DNA of 49,483 bases, taken from assembly GCA_021773275.1 (NCBI GenBank), contig JAJFKJ010000016.1:1-49483 (forward strand), written 5' to 3'. Shown here piece after piece: positions 1 through 8,897 of this stretch (its first letter is position 1; each line of letters opens with the position of its first letter). The position numbers and the translations under genes were made by a program. Under the pieces are notes generated by a model. The model saw nothing but the letters and a program-made list of their open reading frames with translations. It did not search any database and was not told the origin of the DNA. The DNA is from Gammaproteobacteria bacterium (GTDB lineage: Bacteria > Pseudomonadota > Gammaproteobacteria > JABCZS01).

Positions 1-77
1 GTGCGACCCCTACACTTAGATTGTGGCACTGTCTGGGTTGTATACGCCCCCTTTGTAAGGCGGGGCATTTTGTACTT
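1..77. repeat. 77-bp repeat, copy 1
   Basis: This 77-bp stretch matches 518-594 with only three substitutions. It ends at the base before the stop codon of the minus-strand gene at 78-419, so it is the 3' flank of that gene. It contains a GC-rich hairpin-like core (CGCC, CCTTTGTAA, GGCG) followed by a T-rich run on the plus strand, as a rho-independent terminator would have. The window starts exactly where the match starts, so the repeat may be longer. Confidence 0.9.
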
Positions 78-419
78 TTAGTTATAACGAGGCGGTGGTT
101 GATCAGGGGTTAATAAGGGATTATGATCATCGCCAAGGTCATGACCTTCACCTTCACCTTGTACTTGCCCTGCTTGCTGTTGAGCATCACGTGCAGGGGT
201 ATACGGCCTATTATTGCCACAGCCGCAAAAGCCGAGCATAGCCACGCAGCATATACCCAATGCAAGACCTGAAGCTCCTGCGTCATTGTTACCACCATCA
301 CTGTCGTCTAGCGTCATATTAATAGCCTTGCCAGCGGCGGGAATCGCCTGTAGTGCAGCAACTGTCATTGCATGCCCCAATATGCGCAGTCTCAAGCCTG
401 TATTATTCTCTCCACCCAT
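78..419 (-). CDS. small hydrophobic protein with C-terminal PPxY motif, unknown function
   Basis: I do not recognise this 113-residue protein. Residues 1-48 are mixed polar. Residues about 49-68 form one hydrophobic, Gly/Ala/Cys-rich segment with four cysteines (C57, C58, C65, C67), which could be a membrane segment or an acylation site. The rest is Gln/Gly/Asp-rich and ends QPPPRYN, so P109-P110-R111-Y112 is a PPxY motif of the kind that binds WW domains in eukaryotes. There is no classical signal peptide. A GGAG sits about 8 bases before the ATG. The gene is flanked on both sides by copies of the same 77-bp repeat. A secreted or host-directed role is only inference. Confidence 0.55.
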   Translation of the reverse strand: MGGENNTGLRLRILGHAMTVAALQAIPAAGKAINMTLDDSDGGNNDAGASGLALGICCVAMLGFCGCGNNRPYTPARDAQQQAGQVQGEGEGHDLGDDHNPLLTPDQPPPRYN

Positions 420-517
420 CGTGTAACTCCTACAATACGATCAATAAGGTAGTAGGGTAACATTTTTAAGGTTCTTTAGCAAGGAATTTGTTGTATGAGC
501 CAGATACTTGCTAACGC

Positions 518-594
518 GTGCGACCCCTACACTTAGATTGTGGCACTGTCTGGGTTGTATACGCCTCCTTTGTAAGGCGGGGGTTTTTGTACTT
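518..594. repeat. 77-bp repeat, copy 2
   Basis: Second copy of the repeat at 1-77 (three mismatches). It lies just downstream of the stop of the minus-strand gene at 607-1629, the same relation to a gene end as copy 1. Its last part (576-596, GGCGGGGG, T5, GTACTTGC) matches 9934-9954 at 20 of 21 positions, so it belongs to the wider intergenic repeat family. Confidence 0.9.
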
Positions 595-605
595 GCAGTA
601 ATCTT
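591..605. repeat. boundary motif ACTTGCAGTAATCTT
   Basis: One of four occurrences of a conserved motif (ACTTGCARYAATCY) found at the edge of intergenic repeats, here two bases from the stop codon of the gene at 607-1629. Others are at 9587, 14369 and 29830. Confidence 0.65.
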
Positions 606-606
606 G

Positions 607-1629
607 TTAATTAATCAAACGTGTTCGTTCGTCTCTATTTTCATCTTGATCTCGAAGATGAGCCATCCGGTCACTGTCGTTTACTATTAAAAGCGTCTTG
701 GCAGCACTTTCAACAACAGCCAGAGCAGCTGTTTTATGCGCCTCTTGAGTGCTAGTTATATATTCAGCTTTTTTATGCACTCCTTGAAGGCTAGCTTTAT
801 ATGACGAAAGAAAACTTTGTTCTGTGGCTTCTCCAGGATGAGTGTCCTTAAAACCAGTTTCTTTTGTTGTGTAAAGATCATATGGCATGGTAATGGCTCT
901 GGTGTCATCGTAGAGTACAGCACTGAGTGCAGCACCACCAATAAAGAAAGCAGGAAAAGTTACAGCAACTGCAATTTCAAATGCTTCCATGTAACTGGCA
1001 CCAAGGCCATCGAAAAGCCATTCAGCAACACCGTAAACTATGCCAGCATAAACCGCACTTCCTGCTGTGGCATAAACACCATATGCTAGGGTCCACCGTG
1101 CATACATTTTTACCTTCTCAGTGATATTTTCGCCACGCGTTGTGTACTGTAGATGGTAGGCTGATAAGGTTTCAGTTTTTAACCATAAGAGGTATTGCTC
1201 CAAGATATTTTTTGCATTTTCTTGAGTCGTCGGATATTTCGAACCAAGTGCTCGGATAAAATTATCATAGTCTTTAACCGGACGTATTCTATTTAAGCAT
1301 ATCAGCGTCAACTGGTCTGCGTTATACTTATTTGCGCTGTTGTCTATGCCTGCAAACCAAGCAATAAGGGCGCTATCAACTTCTTTTTCTTCTACTGCTG
1401 CTACTCGTCGCGCCTCTATGAGTGATTGAAGCAACACAGCCTGATGAAATAATTTTTCTTGTGAAATGTCTTCTTGTGCAAAAAGCATTTCCCTAAAAAA
1501 TTGACTACTTATTGAACGATGGTAAGGCGTAAGATCATCCATCTTGTTTTGTTTGTAACCTGGATCATTGTGGGAACTGCCGCCAGGGCCAGCAAAGCCC
1601 AAAGCCATTCCAAAAAAGATATCAAACAT
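607..1629 (-). CDS. hypothetical membrane protein
   Basis: The product is a 340-residue protein that I do not recognise. A long polar, largely helical region (about residues 30-175) precedes two hydrophobic segments (about 179-202 and 216-240) separated by a short acidic loop; the C-terminal 95 residues are polar and helical. The ATG at 1629 has AAGG about eight bases upstream; an in-frame TTG six codons earlier lacks a good ribosome site, so the ATG was chosen. The two-TM hairpin in an otherwise soluble protein resembles many lineage-specific membrane proteins or effectors of host-associated gammaproteobacteria, but this is inference. Its 3' flank carries the 77-bp repeat also found after the neighbouring gene at 78-419. 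Confidence 0.6.
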   Translation of the reverse strand: MFDIFFGMALGFAGPGGSSHNDPGYKQNKMDDLTPYHRSISSQFFREMLFAQEDISQEKLFHQAVLLQSLIEARRVAAVEEKEVDSALIAWFAGIDNSANKYNADQLTLICLNRIRPVKDYDNFIRALGSKYPTTQENAKNILEQYLLWLKTETLSAYHLQYTTRGENITEKVKMYARWTLAYGVYATAGSAVYAGIVYGVAEWLFDGLGASYMEAFEIAVAVTFPAFFIGGAALSAVLYDDTRAITMPYDLYTTKETGFKDTHPGEATEQSFLSSYKASLQGVHKKAEYITSTQEAHKTAALAVVESAAKTLLIVNDSDRMAHLRDQDENRDERTRLIN

Positions 1630-1792
1630 ATCAAGTACCTTTACCAATAAATAAGTTAGAAGGTATTATACCGCCCTGTAAGGAGTTAATTCAATAGCAA
1701 ACAAACCCTTAAAATTCAAGCGATTGCATATTATGTTTGCCATCCAACAAAATAAGGCTTATACTTACCTTTGCGCGCATGAAAATATGCGT

Positions 1793-1849
1793 CAGGTGCG
1801 TGGCACCTGCGGGCAGCATTGTATGCTGCCCGGTCGAGCAGAGCTCGAC
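1793..1849. repeat. triple-hairpin palindromic element
   Basis: Three perfect hairpins follow each other: CAGGTGC/GCACCTG (stem 7, loop 3; 1793-1809), GGGCAGCAT/ATGCTGCCC (9-3-9; 1811-1831) and GTCGAGC/GCTCGAC (7-3-7; 1833-1849). The last two have the same stem and loop lengths and the same one-base spacer as the elements at 29872-29910 and 38341-38379. It lies about 55 bases before the start codon of the HD-domain gene, so it could be in its 5' leader. Confidence 0.8.
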
Positions 1850-1905
1850 AGATATACAAGAAGATTGCTCACACAAGCAAAGAAACAGAAAGAAAGGATA
1901 AGAAT

Positions 1906-2538
1906 ATGATAGGAATTGACCATAAGCGCCTGGAGGCGCAACTCACATTTTTCCGTGAAATCGATAAACTCAAACAAGTATTTAGACAAACCCTCCTCTT
2001 AGATGGCTCCCGTGTAGAAAACGATGCAGAACACTCTTGGCATTTAGCCATGATGGTGTTGACCTTCATCGACTACGCACCGACGCCTGATATGGATATA
2101 GCAAAAGTATTGAAGCTGGTGATTTTACATGACCTAGTCGAAATCGATGCCGGTGATGTTTATACGTATGATGACTTTGACGCAGAAGAAAAACGTCAAA
2201 AAGAACAAGCCTGCGCTGATCGCGTTTTTAATATCTTGCCAAAAGACCAGGCCGATGAGCTGATGACTTTATGGCATGAGTACGAAGCCAAAGAGACACC
2301 TGAGGCTTTATTTGCAGGGGCGATGGATAAACTGCAACCGTTTTTGCATAACTACTATGTTGACCATAACTCATGGCGTTTGCATGATGTGCCGAAAAAA
2401 CGTGTGATCGAAAAAATGTCGATCATCAAAAAAGGTGCACCAAAGCTTTGGGAACTTACCATGCAATTAATCAACGAAGCGGATGCTGCGGGTTTATTTG
2501 CGGATAGTGTGGACACCACAATCCCTAAGGCCGGTTGA
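1906..2538 (+). CDS. HD-domain phosphohydrolase (YfbR/HDDC2-like 5'-deoxynucleotidase family)
   Basis: This 210-residue protein has the HD metal-binding signature: H43 in the DAEHSWH segment, H75-D76 in LHDLVE, and a later Asp in AMDKLQP. Proteins of this family hydrolyse deoxynucleoside 5'-monophosphates; which substrate is used here cannot be told from sequence. The ATG at 1906 is preceded by an AGAAAGGA ribosome site. An upstream in-frame ATG at 1819 was rejected because translation from it would run through the palindromic element and gives residues unlike the family. The gene converges with the Mth938-like gene, two bases between their stops. Confidence 0.85.
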   Translation: MIGIDHKRLEAQLTFFREIDKLKQVFRQTLLLDGSRVENDAEHSWHLAMMVLTFIDYAPTPDMDIAKVLKLVILHDLVEIDAGDVYTYDDFDAEEKRQKEQACADRVFNILPKDQADELMTLWHEYEAKETPEALFAGAMDKLQPFLHNYYVDHNSWRLHDVPKKRVIEKMSIIKKGAPKLWELTMQLINEADAAGLFADSVDTTIPKAG

Positions 2539-2540
2539 GC

Positions 2541-2912
2541 TTACGGTAAGATAAGCCCAGCGGCAGTAATGCGCTCTTCGGCAGCGAGGATATTGTAGGT
2601 GCGCGCGGCAGCGGCGGTGCTCATCACTTCAACACCCGTGCCAGCTTGGTAAAACACTTGCAGTAGGGCAGGGTCTAAAAAGACTTGCTCTGCACCTGTG
2701 CCAATAATCACTACTTCAGGTTTGCTAGCGAGCAAGGGCTCCAGTAATGCCGCATTCAGATCATCGACACAGCTGACTTCCCAGGGTAGTAATTTAAAAT
2801 CAGCTGTCAACAAAACACTATGCTGATATGCCTCGTCGTTGATTCTGATTTTCCCAGTGCTAACTTCTCTGATCGCAAGGGCGTGTTGGTGGGGGTGCTC
2901 TGTGAAATCCAT
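2541..2912 (-). CDS. Mth938-like domain protein (DUF498/NDUFAF3-like)
   Basis: This 123-residue protein shows the single-domain Mth938 fold pattern: an N-terminal strand pair (GKIRINDEAYQHSVLL), the ADFKLLPWEV segment, and the conserved EVVIIGTGA followed by GVEVMSTAAAARTYNIL. The family's biochemical role in bacteria is not established; the mitochondrial relative NDUFAF3 is a complex I assembly factor. The ATG at 2912 fits the family start. An upstream start at 2963 would overlap the divergent gene's leader. The gene is divergent from the RpfE-like gene at 2973, leaving about 60 bp for both promoters. Confidence 0.75.
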   Translation of the reverse strand: MDFTEHPHQHALAIREVSTGKIRINDEAYQHSVLLTADFKLLPWEVSCVDDLNAALLEPLLASKPEVVIIGTGAEQVFLDPALLQVFYQAGTGVEVMSTAAAARTYNILAAEERITAAGLILP

Positions 2913-2972
2913 AGAAAGTCCAAAACATGCTAATATATTATGTATTGTAACACGAACAATCAAGGACGAATG

Positions 2973-3953
2973 ATGCGAAACATAAGCTTAATCATTGACG
3001 ACTGCTTGCCTATTTTCAACGCCGAGCCCGAAGGCCAAAAACCTTGGCCTTGGTTGCACAAGCTACTCAACACCGATGGTGAAGAAACCCTCCCTTACAT
3101 CGATGGCACAACATGCTTGTACCATCACTTAGGTGGCAGCAATGACTTGCCGCTAGCGGCGTTAACGGCTCACAAATTTCGTTTACCACCTGCGCGCAGC
3201 TGGCTGTTGGCACAGCCCGTAGAGTGCATCGCGGATATGCGCAGTGTTTATTGTGAAGGTTATGAGCATCTTGAAATTACGCCGCAAGAGGCTGTGCAAT
3301 TGATTGATACGATCAACGGACATATAGCCCCGCGTGATATGCGGATGTATGCACCTGAGCCTGACCAATGGTTACTTGCTTCGCAACAAACAATCGATTT
3401 TGAAACTTATGATCTGGAAGATGTAATAGGGCAAGATATTGCAAATTGTGCATCAGAGCAGGGTTTAACTGCATGGCAGACCTTGTTTGTTGAAATCGAA
3501 ATGTTATTGCATCAGCACCCAGTGAACCAAGCACGTGAAGCCGCAGGTAAACCGCAAATAAATTCATGCTGGTTGTGGGGTGAAGGTGAGCTACAAGTTT
3601 TAGAAAAGCAGGCGGACGTAACGATTGCGACCAGCCAGGACCTGAGTGGTGTATTAGCTGAGTGGGTGGATGCGCAAATTGTTTTCCCCAAAGCAGGTTT
3701 AGATGAAACCGTTGCATCGATGCCCCCAGGTACGCAGAACTTAATCGTCGTCATCAATCAAGATGATTTTGACGAAACTAACGATAAGGATTATTTGGCT
3801 GCTTTAGAGCAACAATGGTTGAAACCTATTTTTGCGAAGCTTGATAAAAAAGAATGTACATCTGCACAGTTTTATCTGGGCGAAAATTTATGTTACGATC
3901 TTGGCAAGAGTGGCTTTAAGCTCAAAATTCCATTTTTATCGGCGCAAACGTGA
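2973..3953 (+). CDS. RpfE-like protein (cofactor-independent phosphoglycerate mutase-related)
   Basis: This 326-residue protein matches the family annotated as RpfE-type or phosphoglycerate-mutase-like found just before recJ in many gammaproteobacteria. The clearest motif is QHPVNQAREAAGKPQIN followed by SCWLWGEGE, about residues 187-210. The catalytic machinery of true mutases is not obvious, so an enzymatic role is unproven. AAGGA lies six bases before this ATG; an ATG one codon earlier is also possible. The stop overlaps the GTG start of recJ (GTGA), which implies translational coupling, and the pair is a conserved neighbourhood. Confidence 0.7.
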   Translation: MRNISLIIDDCLPIFNAEPEGQKPWPWLHKLLNTDGEETLPYIDGTTCLYHHLGGSNDLPLAALTAHKFRLPPARSWLLAQPVECIADMRSVYCEGYEHLEITPQEAVQLIDTINGHIAPRDMRMYAPEPDQWLLASQQTIDFETYDLEDVIGQDIANCASEQGLTAWQTLFVEIEMLLHQHPVNQAREAAGKPQINSCWLWGEGELQVLEKQADVTIATSQDLSGVLAEWVDAQIVFPKAGLDETVASMPPGTQNLIVVINQDDFDETNDKDYLAALEQQWLKPIFAKLDKKECTSAQFYLGENLCYDLGKSGFKLKIPFLSAQT

Positions 3954-5668
3954 AAAAAATTACGCAAAGAGTAGTTGACCCAGCAGTCATTGCTAATTTA
4001 AAAGATGTACACCCTGTGCTTGCGCGCATCTATGCCGCGCGCGGTATTCAAGCTGAGGAAGAATTAAATCGTCAGCTACAAGGGCTGCTGCCATTTCAAG
4101 GCCTCAAAGATATTAATAGCGCAGTCGCAATTTTGCAACAAGGCATGCGCCAGCAAAAACGTTTTTTAATCGTCGGTGACTTTGATGCCGATGGCGCCAC
4201 AGCAACAGCCTTGTGCAAACGTGCCTTGCACGCCATGGGCGCGGAACATGTCGATTACATTGTGCCGAATCGTTTTGAATACGGTTACGGATTAACTACG
4301 CAAATTGTGCAAGAAGCTTTAAAGCTTAACCCTGATATTCTGATTACCGTCGATAACGGTATATCCAGCGTTGAAGGTGTTGCCTTTGCAAAACAGCAGG
4401 GCTTGCAAGTGATTATTACCGATCATCACCTTGCGCCAAAGATACTGCCAGATGCCGATGCCATTATTAACCCGAATCAACGGGGCTGCAATTTCAAAAG
4501 TAAAAATCTCGCAGGTGTAGGCGTGATTTTTTACGTAATGCTGGCCTTGCGCGCTGCACTACGCGAGGATAATTGGTTTTCTGATAAAGCAGAGCCGAAT
4601 ATGGCGCAGTGGCTAGATCTCGTTGCACTGGGCACAGTGGCTGATGTGGTACCGCTTGATAAAAACAATCGTATTTTGGTGTATCAAGGTTTGCAGCGTG
4701 TGCGTGCGGGTCTTGCTTGCGAGGGTATTAAGGCATTGCTGCACGTTAGCAATCGCAACCCGGGTAAAATTCAAGCCAGCGATTTAGGTTTTGCCTTGGG
4801 CCCACGTTTAAATGCAGCAGGGCGTTTACAAGATATGGCTATTGGTATTGCTGCTTTACTCAGCGAAGATGCCGACTATGCACAGCATTGCGCGCAGCAA
4901 CTTGATAACCTAAATGCCGAACGTAAAACCATCGAAGGTGAAATGCAGCAAAGCGCCATCGATTTATTAAATGATTTACATTTAGAGCAAGAAAATTTAC
5001 CTCGCGGCATGAGTTTGTTCCAAGAGAACTGGCATCAAGGTGTCGTAGGTATTTTGGCGTCACGCTTGAAAGAAAAATATAATCGCCCGGTGATATGTTT
5101 TTCGCCAGCGAATGAAGGCAGCGATGAATTGAAGGGTTCCGCCCGCTCTGTTAGCGGCATACACATTCGTGATGTTTTAGAAACCGTCGCCACTCAAAAC
5201 CCAGGCATCATTGATAAGTTTGGTGGCCATGCGATGGCTGCGGGCTTGGGGATACAAAAACATAATTTGGTAACATTCCAAAAAGCATTTGATGCCGTCA
5301 TCAGCGAGCAACTTGATGAAAGTGATTGCGTAGGTGAGCTATTAACGGATGGCGCCTTAGGCGCAGCCGAGTTTGATTTGGCATTTGCACGCGAATTACA
5401 AAAAGCAGGCCCCTGGGGGCAGCAATTTCCTGAACCTTTGTTTGAAAATGAATTTATTGTGCTGGCGGCAAGACCCGTGGGCGAAAAACATATGCGTTAC
5501 AGCTTGCAACAACGCGAAAGCGGTAATGCAGTCGAAGCGATTCATTTTAATGTTGAGTCACAAATCGCACCGGCTCAACAATCTACGGTAAAAGTAGTCT
5601 ATCAATTAGATATCAATGAATACCAAGGTGTTGAGAAACTGCAGTTGCTTGTTAGAGAAATTGGGTAA
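3950..5668 (+). CDS. recJ: single-stranded-DNA-specific exonuclease RecJ
   Basis: RecJ is a cytoplasmic 5'-3' exonuclease on single-stranded DNA, used in recombination and mismatch repair. The 572-residue length is normal for the family. DHH phosphoesterase motifs are visible: DFDADGATATA (motif I), a VDNGISS segment (motif II) and TDHH (motif III), then the DHHA1 domain with GSARSVSG and FGGHAMAAGL, and the C-terminal OB-like region. It starts with GTG, overlapping the previous stop by four bases, and is followed three bases later by the S9 peptidase gene, so the three probably form one operon. Confidence 0.95.
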   Translation: MKKITQRVVDPAVIANLKDVHPVLARIYAARGIQAEEELNRQLQGLLPFQGLKDINSAVAILQQGMRQQKRFLIVGDFDADGATATALCKRALHAMGAEHVDYIVPNRFEYGYGLTTQIVQEALKLNPDILITVDNGISSVEGVAFAKQQGLQVIITDHHLAPKILPDADAIINPNQRGCNFKSKNLAGVGVIFYVMLALRAALREDNWFSDKAEPNMAQWLDLVALGTVADVVPLDKNNRILVYQGLQRVRAGLACEGIKALLHVSNRNPGKIQASDLGFALGPRLNAAGRLQDMAIGIAALLSEDADYAQHCAQQLDNLNAERKTIEGEMQQSAIDLLNDLHLEQENLPRGMSLFQENWHQGVVGILASRLKEKYNRPVICFSPANEGSDELKGSARSVSGIHIRDVLETVATQNPGIIDKFGGHAMAAGLGIQKHNLVTFQKAFDAVISEQLDESDCVGELLTDGALGAAEFDLAFARELQKAGPWGQQFPEPLFENEFIVLAARPVGEKHMRYSLQQRESGNAVEAIHFNVESQIAPAQQSTVKVVYQLDINEYQGVEKLQLLVREIG

Positions 5669-5671
5669 GGA

Positions 5672-7516
5672 ATGAAACAACAACCATACACCACATGGCC
5701 ATCCGAGCTCACGCCAGAACGTTTTGCAAAAAGCGCAGCACGCAAAGGTGAGATACGTTGCGACAATACTGCCGTATACTGGATGCTCCAACACCCAGAA
5801 GAAAAAGGCCGGCAAGTGATCATGCGTTGGGATGGAAGCGGCCCAGCAAAAAATATCACAGCAGATAATATTGATATTGGCAATCGTATTAATGAATACG
5901 GTGGCGGCAGCTACCTGCCGTGCGATGACACTGTGTTTTACAGCGATAGAAAAACAAACAAACTCTATTCAGACGACAAGCCATTAACAGATGGTGCTTT
6001 GGCTTTGGGGGCAGCAACAGCAACATCTGATAAACGTTTTGTGATCATGGTGGCTGAAGAAAAAACCACCCCAGTTAAACAATCGCTAGTGGCCATTGAT
6101 GCAAGCAATGGCGAAACAATCACTCTCGACGATAATATTGATTTTTACGCTAACCCACAATTAAATCAAGACAATAGGCTGGCATACCTTACCTGGCAAA
6201 TGCCAGAGATGCCATGGCAAAACTCAACAATACATCTGGCAGGCTTCGATGCACAGCAGTGCAAGCTTGCGCATCAGGAAAGCATCGCTCTACCCGGTTA
6301 TCAATCGCAAGCATCTTGGTATAACGATACACTGTATTTTATTTCCGATCATGAAACAGGCTTCGGGCAGCTGTACTGTTACAATAACGGCAAAGCTATC
6401 CCTGCGTGCAACAATTGGCCAAGCGATGCCGATATGGCAATTCCTATGTGGAATCTCGCGCAGCAGACTTACGCTGTCATCGATGAGAACTCGATTGCCG
6501 TTATCTTTGCAAAACTGGGCAAGCATTATTGCGGCATCATCAACAATGGCACATTAGAGGTTCTTGATTTGCCTTATGTCGCCTATGGCGATCACATTGT
6601 GCATTGGCAAGGTAGGCTTATTTTTCAAGCGGCGACGCCCTTACAGCCCTTTGCGATCATCGCTTATGATTTATCAACACAGCAAACACAAATGCTATCG
6701 CAATTGCCCGAAAACCCTTTGCAAGAAGATGACATTAGCATTGCGCAAACAATTGGTTTTTTGACAAAAGACGGCGCGCAATCACATGCTTTTTATTACC
6801 CACCAAAACATCATGCTTATACCAGTGAGCCAGATACTTTGCCACCTTTGATGGTAGTCAGTCATGGCGGGCCAACATCAAGCACGCATTGTGGCTTTGC
6901 GTATAAAATTCAATTTTGGACGAATCGTGGGTTTGCGGTTGTCGATGTTAATTATCGCGGCAGTACAGGTTATGGCCGCGATTATTGGCAGGCCTTGAAA
7001 CATAACTGGGGTGTGGTCGATGTTTGTGACGCCGTTTCCGCCGCAGATTATTTAGCCGACCAAGGTTTAGCCGACAATAATAAACTACTGATACGTGGTA
7101 ATAGCGCCGGTGGCTTTTTAACATTAAACGCACTGACGCAATACGATATCTTTACGGCAGCAGCAGTGTATTACGGCATTGGCGATTTGCTAGCGTTTTT
7201 AGATCTCACCCATCGCTTTGAAGAAGGTTACAATGCCTGGCTGCTTGGCCCCTACCCGGAACAAAAACAGCTCTATATCGATCGCTCGCCGATTAACCAT
7301 GTCGAGCAGCTCAATACACCAACGATATTCTTTCATGGTCTCGATGACACTGTCGTGCCGCCTAGCCAAAGCGAGGCGATGTATCAAGCGCTCAAAACAA
7401 AGGGCATTGCTACGCAGCTCACCACCTTTGCAGGTGAAGGCCATGGCTTCCGTGGTGCACAAACATTAGTGGATACGCTAGAACAAGAATTAGCTTTCTA
7501 TCAAAAGGTATTGTAG
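5672..7516 (+). CDS. S9 family (prolyl oligopeptidase-type) serine peptidase
   Basis: This 614-residue protein has the two-part layout of S9C-type acylaminoacyl-peptidases: an N-terminal beta-propeller (about residues 1-360) and a C-terminal alpha/beta hydrolase domain. The catalytic triad is visible as Ser478 in GNSAGGF, Asp559 in HGLDDTVVP and His591 in GEGHGF. There is no signal peptide, so it is cytosolic. It would trim short oligopeptides; specificity is not predictable. AAGGA directly abuts the ATG with almost no spacing, which may make translation depend on ribosomes finishing recJ three bases upstream. Confidence 0.88.
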   Translation: MKQQPYTTWPSELTPERFAKSAARKGEIRCDNTAVYWMLQHPEEKGRQVIMRWDGSGPAKNITADNIDIGNRINEYGGGSYLPCDDTVFYSDRKTNKLYSDDKPLTDGALALGAATATSDKRFVIMVAEEKTTPVKQSLVAIDASNGETITLDDNIDFYANPQLNQDNRLAYLTWQMPEMPWQNSTIHLAGFDAQQCKLAHQESIALPGYQSQASWYNDTLYFISDHETGFGQLYCYNNGKAIPACNNWPSDADMAIPMWNLAQQTYAVIDENSIAVIFAKLGKHYCGIINNGTLEVLDLPYVAYGDHIVHWQGRLIFQAATPLQPFAIIAYDLSTQQTQMLSQLPENPLQEDDISIAQTIGFLTKDGAQSHAFYYPPKHHAYTSEPDTLPPLMVVSHGGPTSSTHCGFAYKIQFWTNRGFAVVDVNYRGSTGYGRDYWQALKHNWGVVDVCDAVSAADYLADQGLADNNKLLIRGNSAGGFLTLNALTQYDIFTAAAVYYGIGDLLAFLDLTHRFEEGYNAWLLGPYPEQKQLYIDRSPINHVEQLNTPTIFFHGLDDTVVPPSQSEAMYQALKTKGIATQLTTFAGEGHGFRGAQTLVDTLEQELAFYQKVL

Positions 7517-7586
7517 CTTCGTGTTAACCCCACCAAGCCAACATTTCTGATAGAATGATTGCTCATGTTTTGATAAGGGACGCATC

Positions 7587-8894
7587 ATGGTAGGCGCAAA
7601 TAAAAAACTAGGTTTAGGTATGCTCACAGCATTGGTTGTGGGTAATATGATTGGCTCAGGCGTATTCTTACTGCCTGCAGCATTGGCCGCATTTGGGTCA
7701 ATTAGCTTATTGGGCTGGGGCTTTACCGCCATCGGTGCAATATTACTTGCATTAGTCTTTGCGCGACTTTCAAGCGCCACGCCAGCAACCGGTGGCCCTT
7801 ACGCATTTTGTCGCGATGCCTTCGGTGATTTCATAGGCTTCCAGGCGGCCTATTGTTATTGGATTTACGCTTGGGTGGGTAACGCAGCGATCACAGTTGC
7901 ATTTGTCGGTTATCTTTCATTTTTTGTACCAGCATTGGCTGCCGACTCTTTTTTAAGATTGGTAACCATGATAGCCACTGTTTGGTTGCTGACCGGCGTT
8001 AGTATCTACAGTATTTTTCATGCAGGGATTATTCAAGTAGTGCTGACTGTTATCAAAGTCATTCCATTATTATTAGTTGGTATTGTCGGTTTGTTCTTTA
8101 TTCAATGGGAAAACTTCCTACCATTTAACACCACCCTTATGCCAAATTGGCAAGCGGTGATGGGTGCAGCAACCTTAACGCTTTGGGCATTCATCGGTAT
8201 GGAGTCCGCAACGATTCCAGCAGGTGATGCTGAAAGCCCAGAGAAAAACATTCCACGTGCCACGATTATTGGTGTAATAGTCGTAGCGTTTATTTACTTG
8301 CTGGGTAGTTTTAGCATCATGGGTGTGATGTCGAATGCTGAGCTCGTAAAGTCTAATGCCCCTTACGCTGATGCCGCTATAAAAATATTTGGTAATGGTT
8401 GGGTCGCCGCATTTGTAGGCGTCGGTGCTGCAATATCAGCGCTAGGGGCATTGAATGGTTGGATTATGGTGCAGGCACAAGTGCCGATGGCTGCTGCGCG
8501 TGATGGCTTGTTCCCGAAAATATTTGCCAAGACCACCAAGAATGGCGTACCAGCAATAGGCTTGGTTATTTCAAGCATTTTGATTTCAATCTTATTAATC
8601 ATGAGTCAATCTGATAATTTGGTGGAGCAATTTACATTTATTATCTTGTTGGCAACATTAACCGTACTCATTCCTTATGCCTATAGCACAATTGGTGAGA
8701 TCATTATTTTCATCAAACACCGCGAGAAGTTTAATGGCCGGCGCTTAAGTAGGGCAGTGGTGATGTCATCACTTGCATTTGCTTATGTGCTTTGGGCAAT
8801 TGCCGGTGCAGGTATGGATGTCGTTTATTTTGGCGTATTAGTGTTATTAGTTGGCACGCCATTATATGTTTGGCTTAAAGTAACAAGTAGGTAA
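7587..8894 (+). CDS. APC-family amino acid transporter (AdiC/PotE-like)
   Basis: This 435-residue protein has about twelve hydrophobic segments. Its first helix contains VGNMIGSGVFLLP, the unwound GSG substrate-binding segment of APC antiporters, and it continues with SATPATGGPYAFCRDAFG, both typical of the basic amino acid/polyamine antiporter group (AdiC, PotE, CadB). Whether it exchanges arginine/agmatine or another pair cannot be told: no decarboxylase gene is nearby. Length matches AdiC (445). The DUF2490 barrel gene follows after three bases, so the two are co-transcribed. Confidence 0.85.
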   Translation: MVGANKKLGLGMLTALVVGNMIGSGVFLLPAALAAFGSISLLGWGFTAIGAILLALVFARLSSATPATGGPYAFCRDAFGDFIGFQAAYCYWIYAWVGNAAITVAFVGYLSFFVPALAADSFLRLVTMIATVWLLTGVSIYSIFHAGIIQVVLTVIKVIPLLLVGIVGLFFIQWENFLPFNTTLMPNWQAVMGAATLTLWAFIGMESATIPAGDAESPEKNIPRATIIGVIVVAFIYLLGSFSIMGVMSNAELVKSNAPYADAAIKIFGNGWVAAFVGVGAAISALGALNGWIMVQAQVPMAAARDGLFPKIFAKTTKNGVPAIGLVISSILISILLIMSQSDNLVEQFTFIILLATLTVLIPYAYSTIGEIIIFIKHREKFNGRRLSRAVVMSSLAFAYVLWAIAGAGMDVVYFGVLVLLVGTPLYVWLKVTSR

Positions 8895-8897
8895 ATT

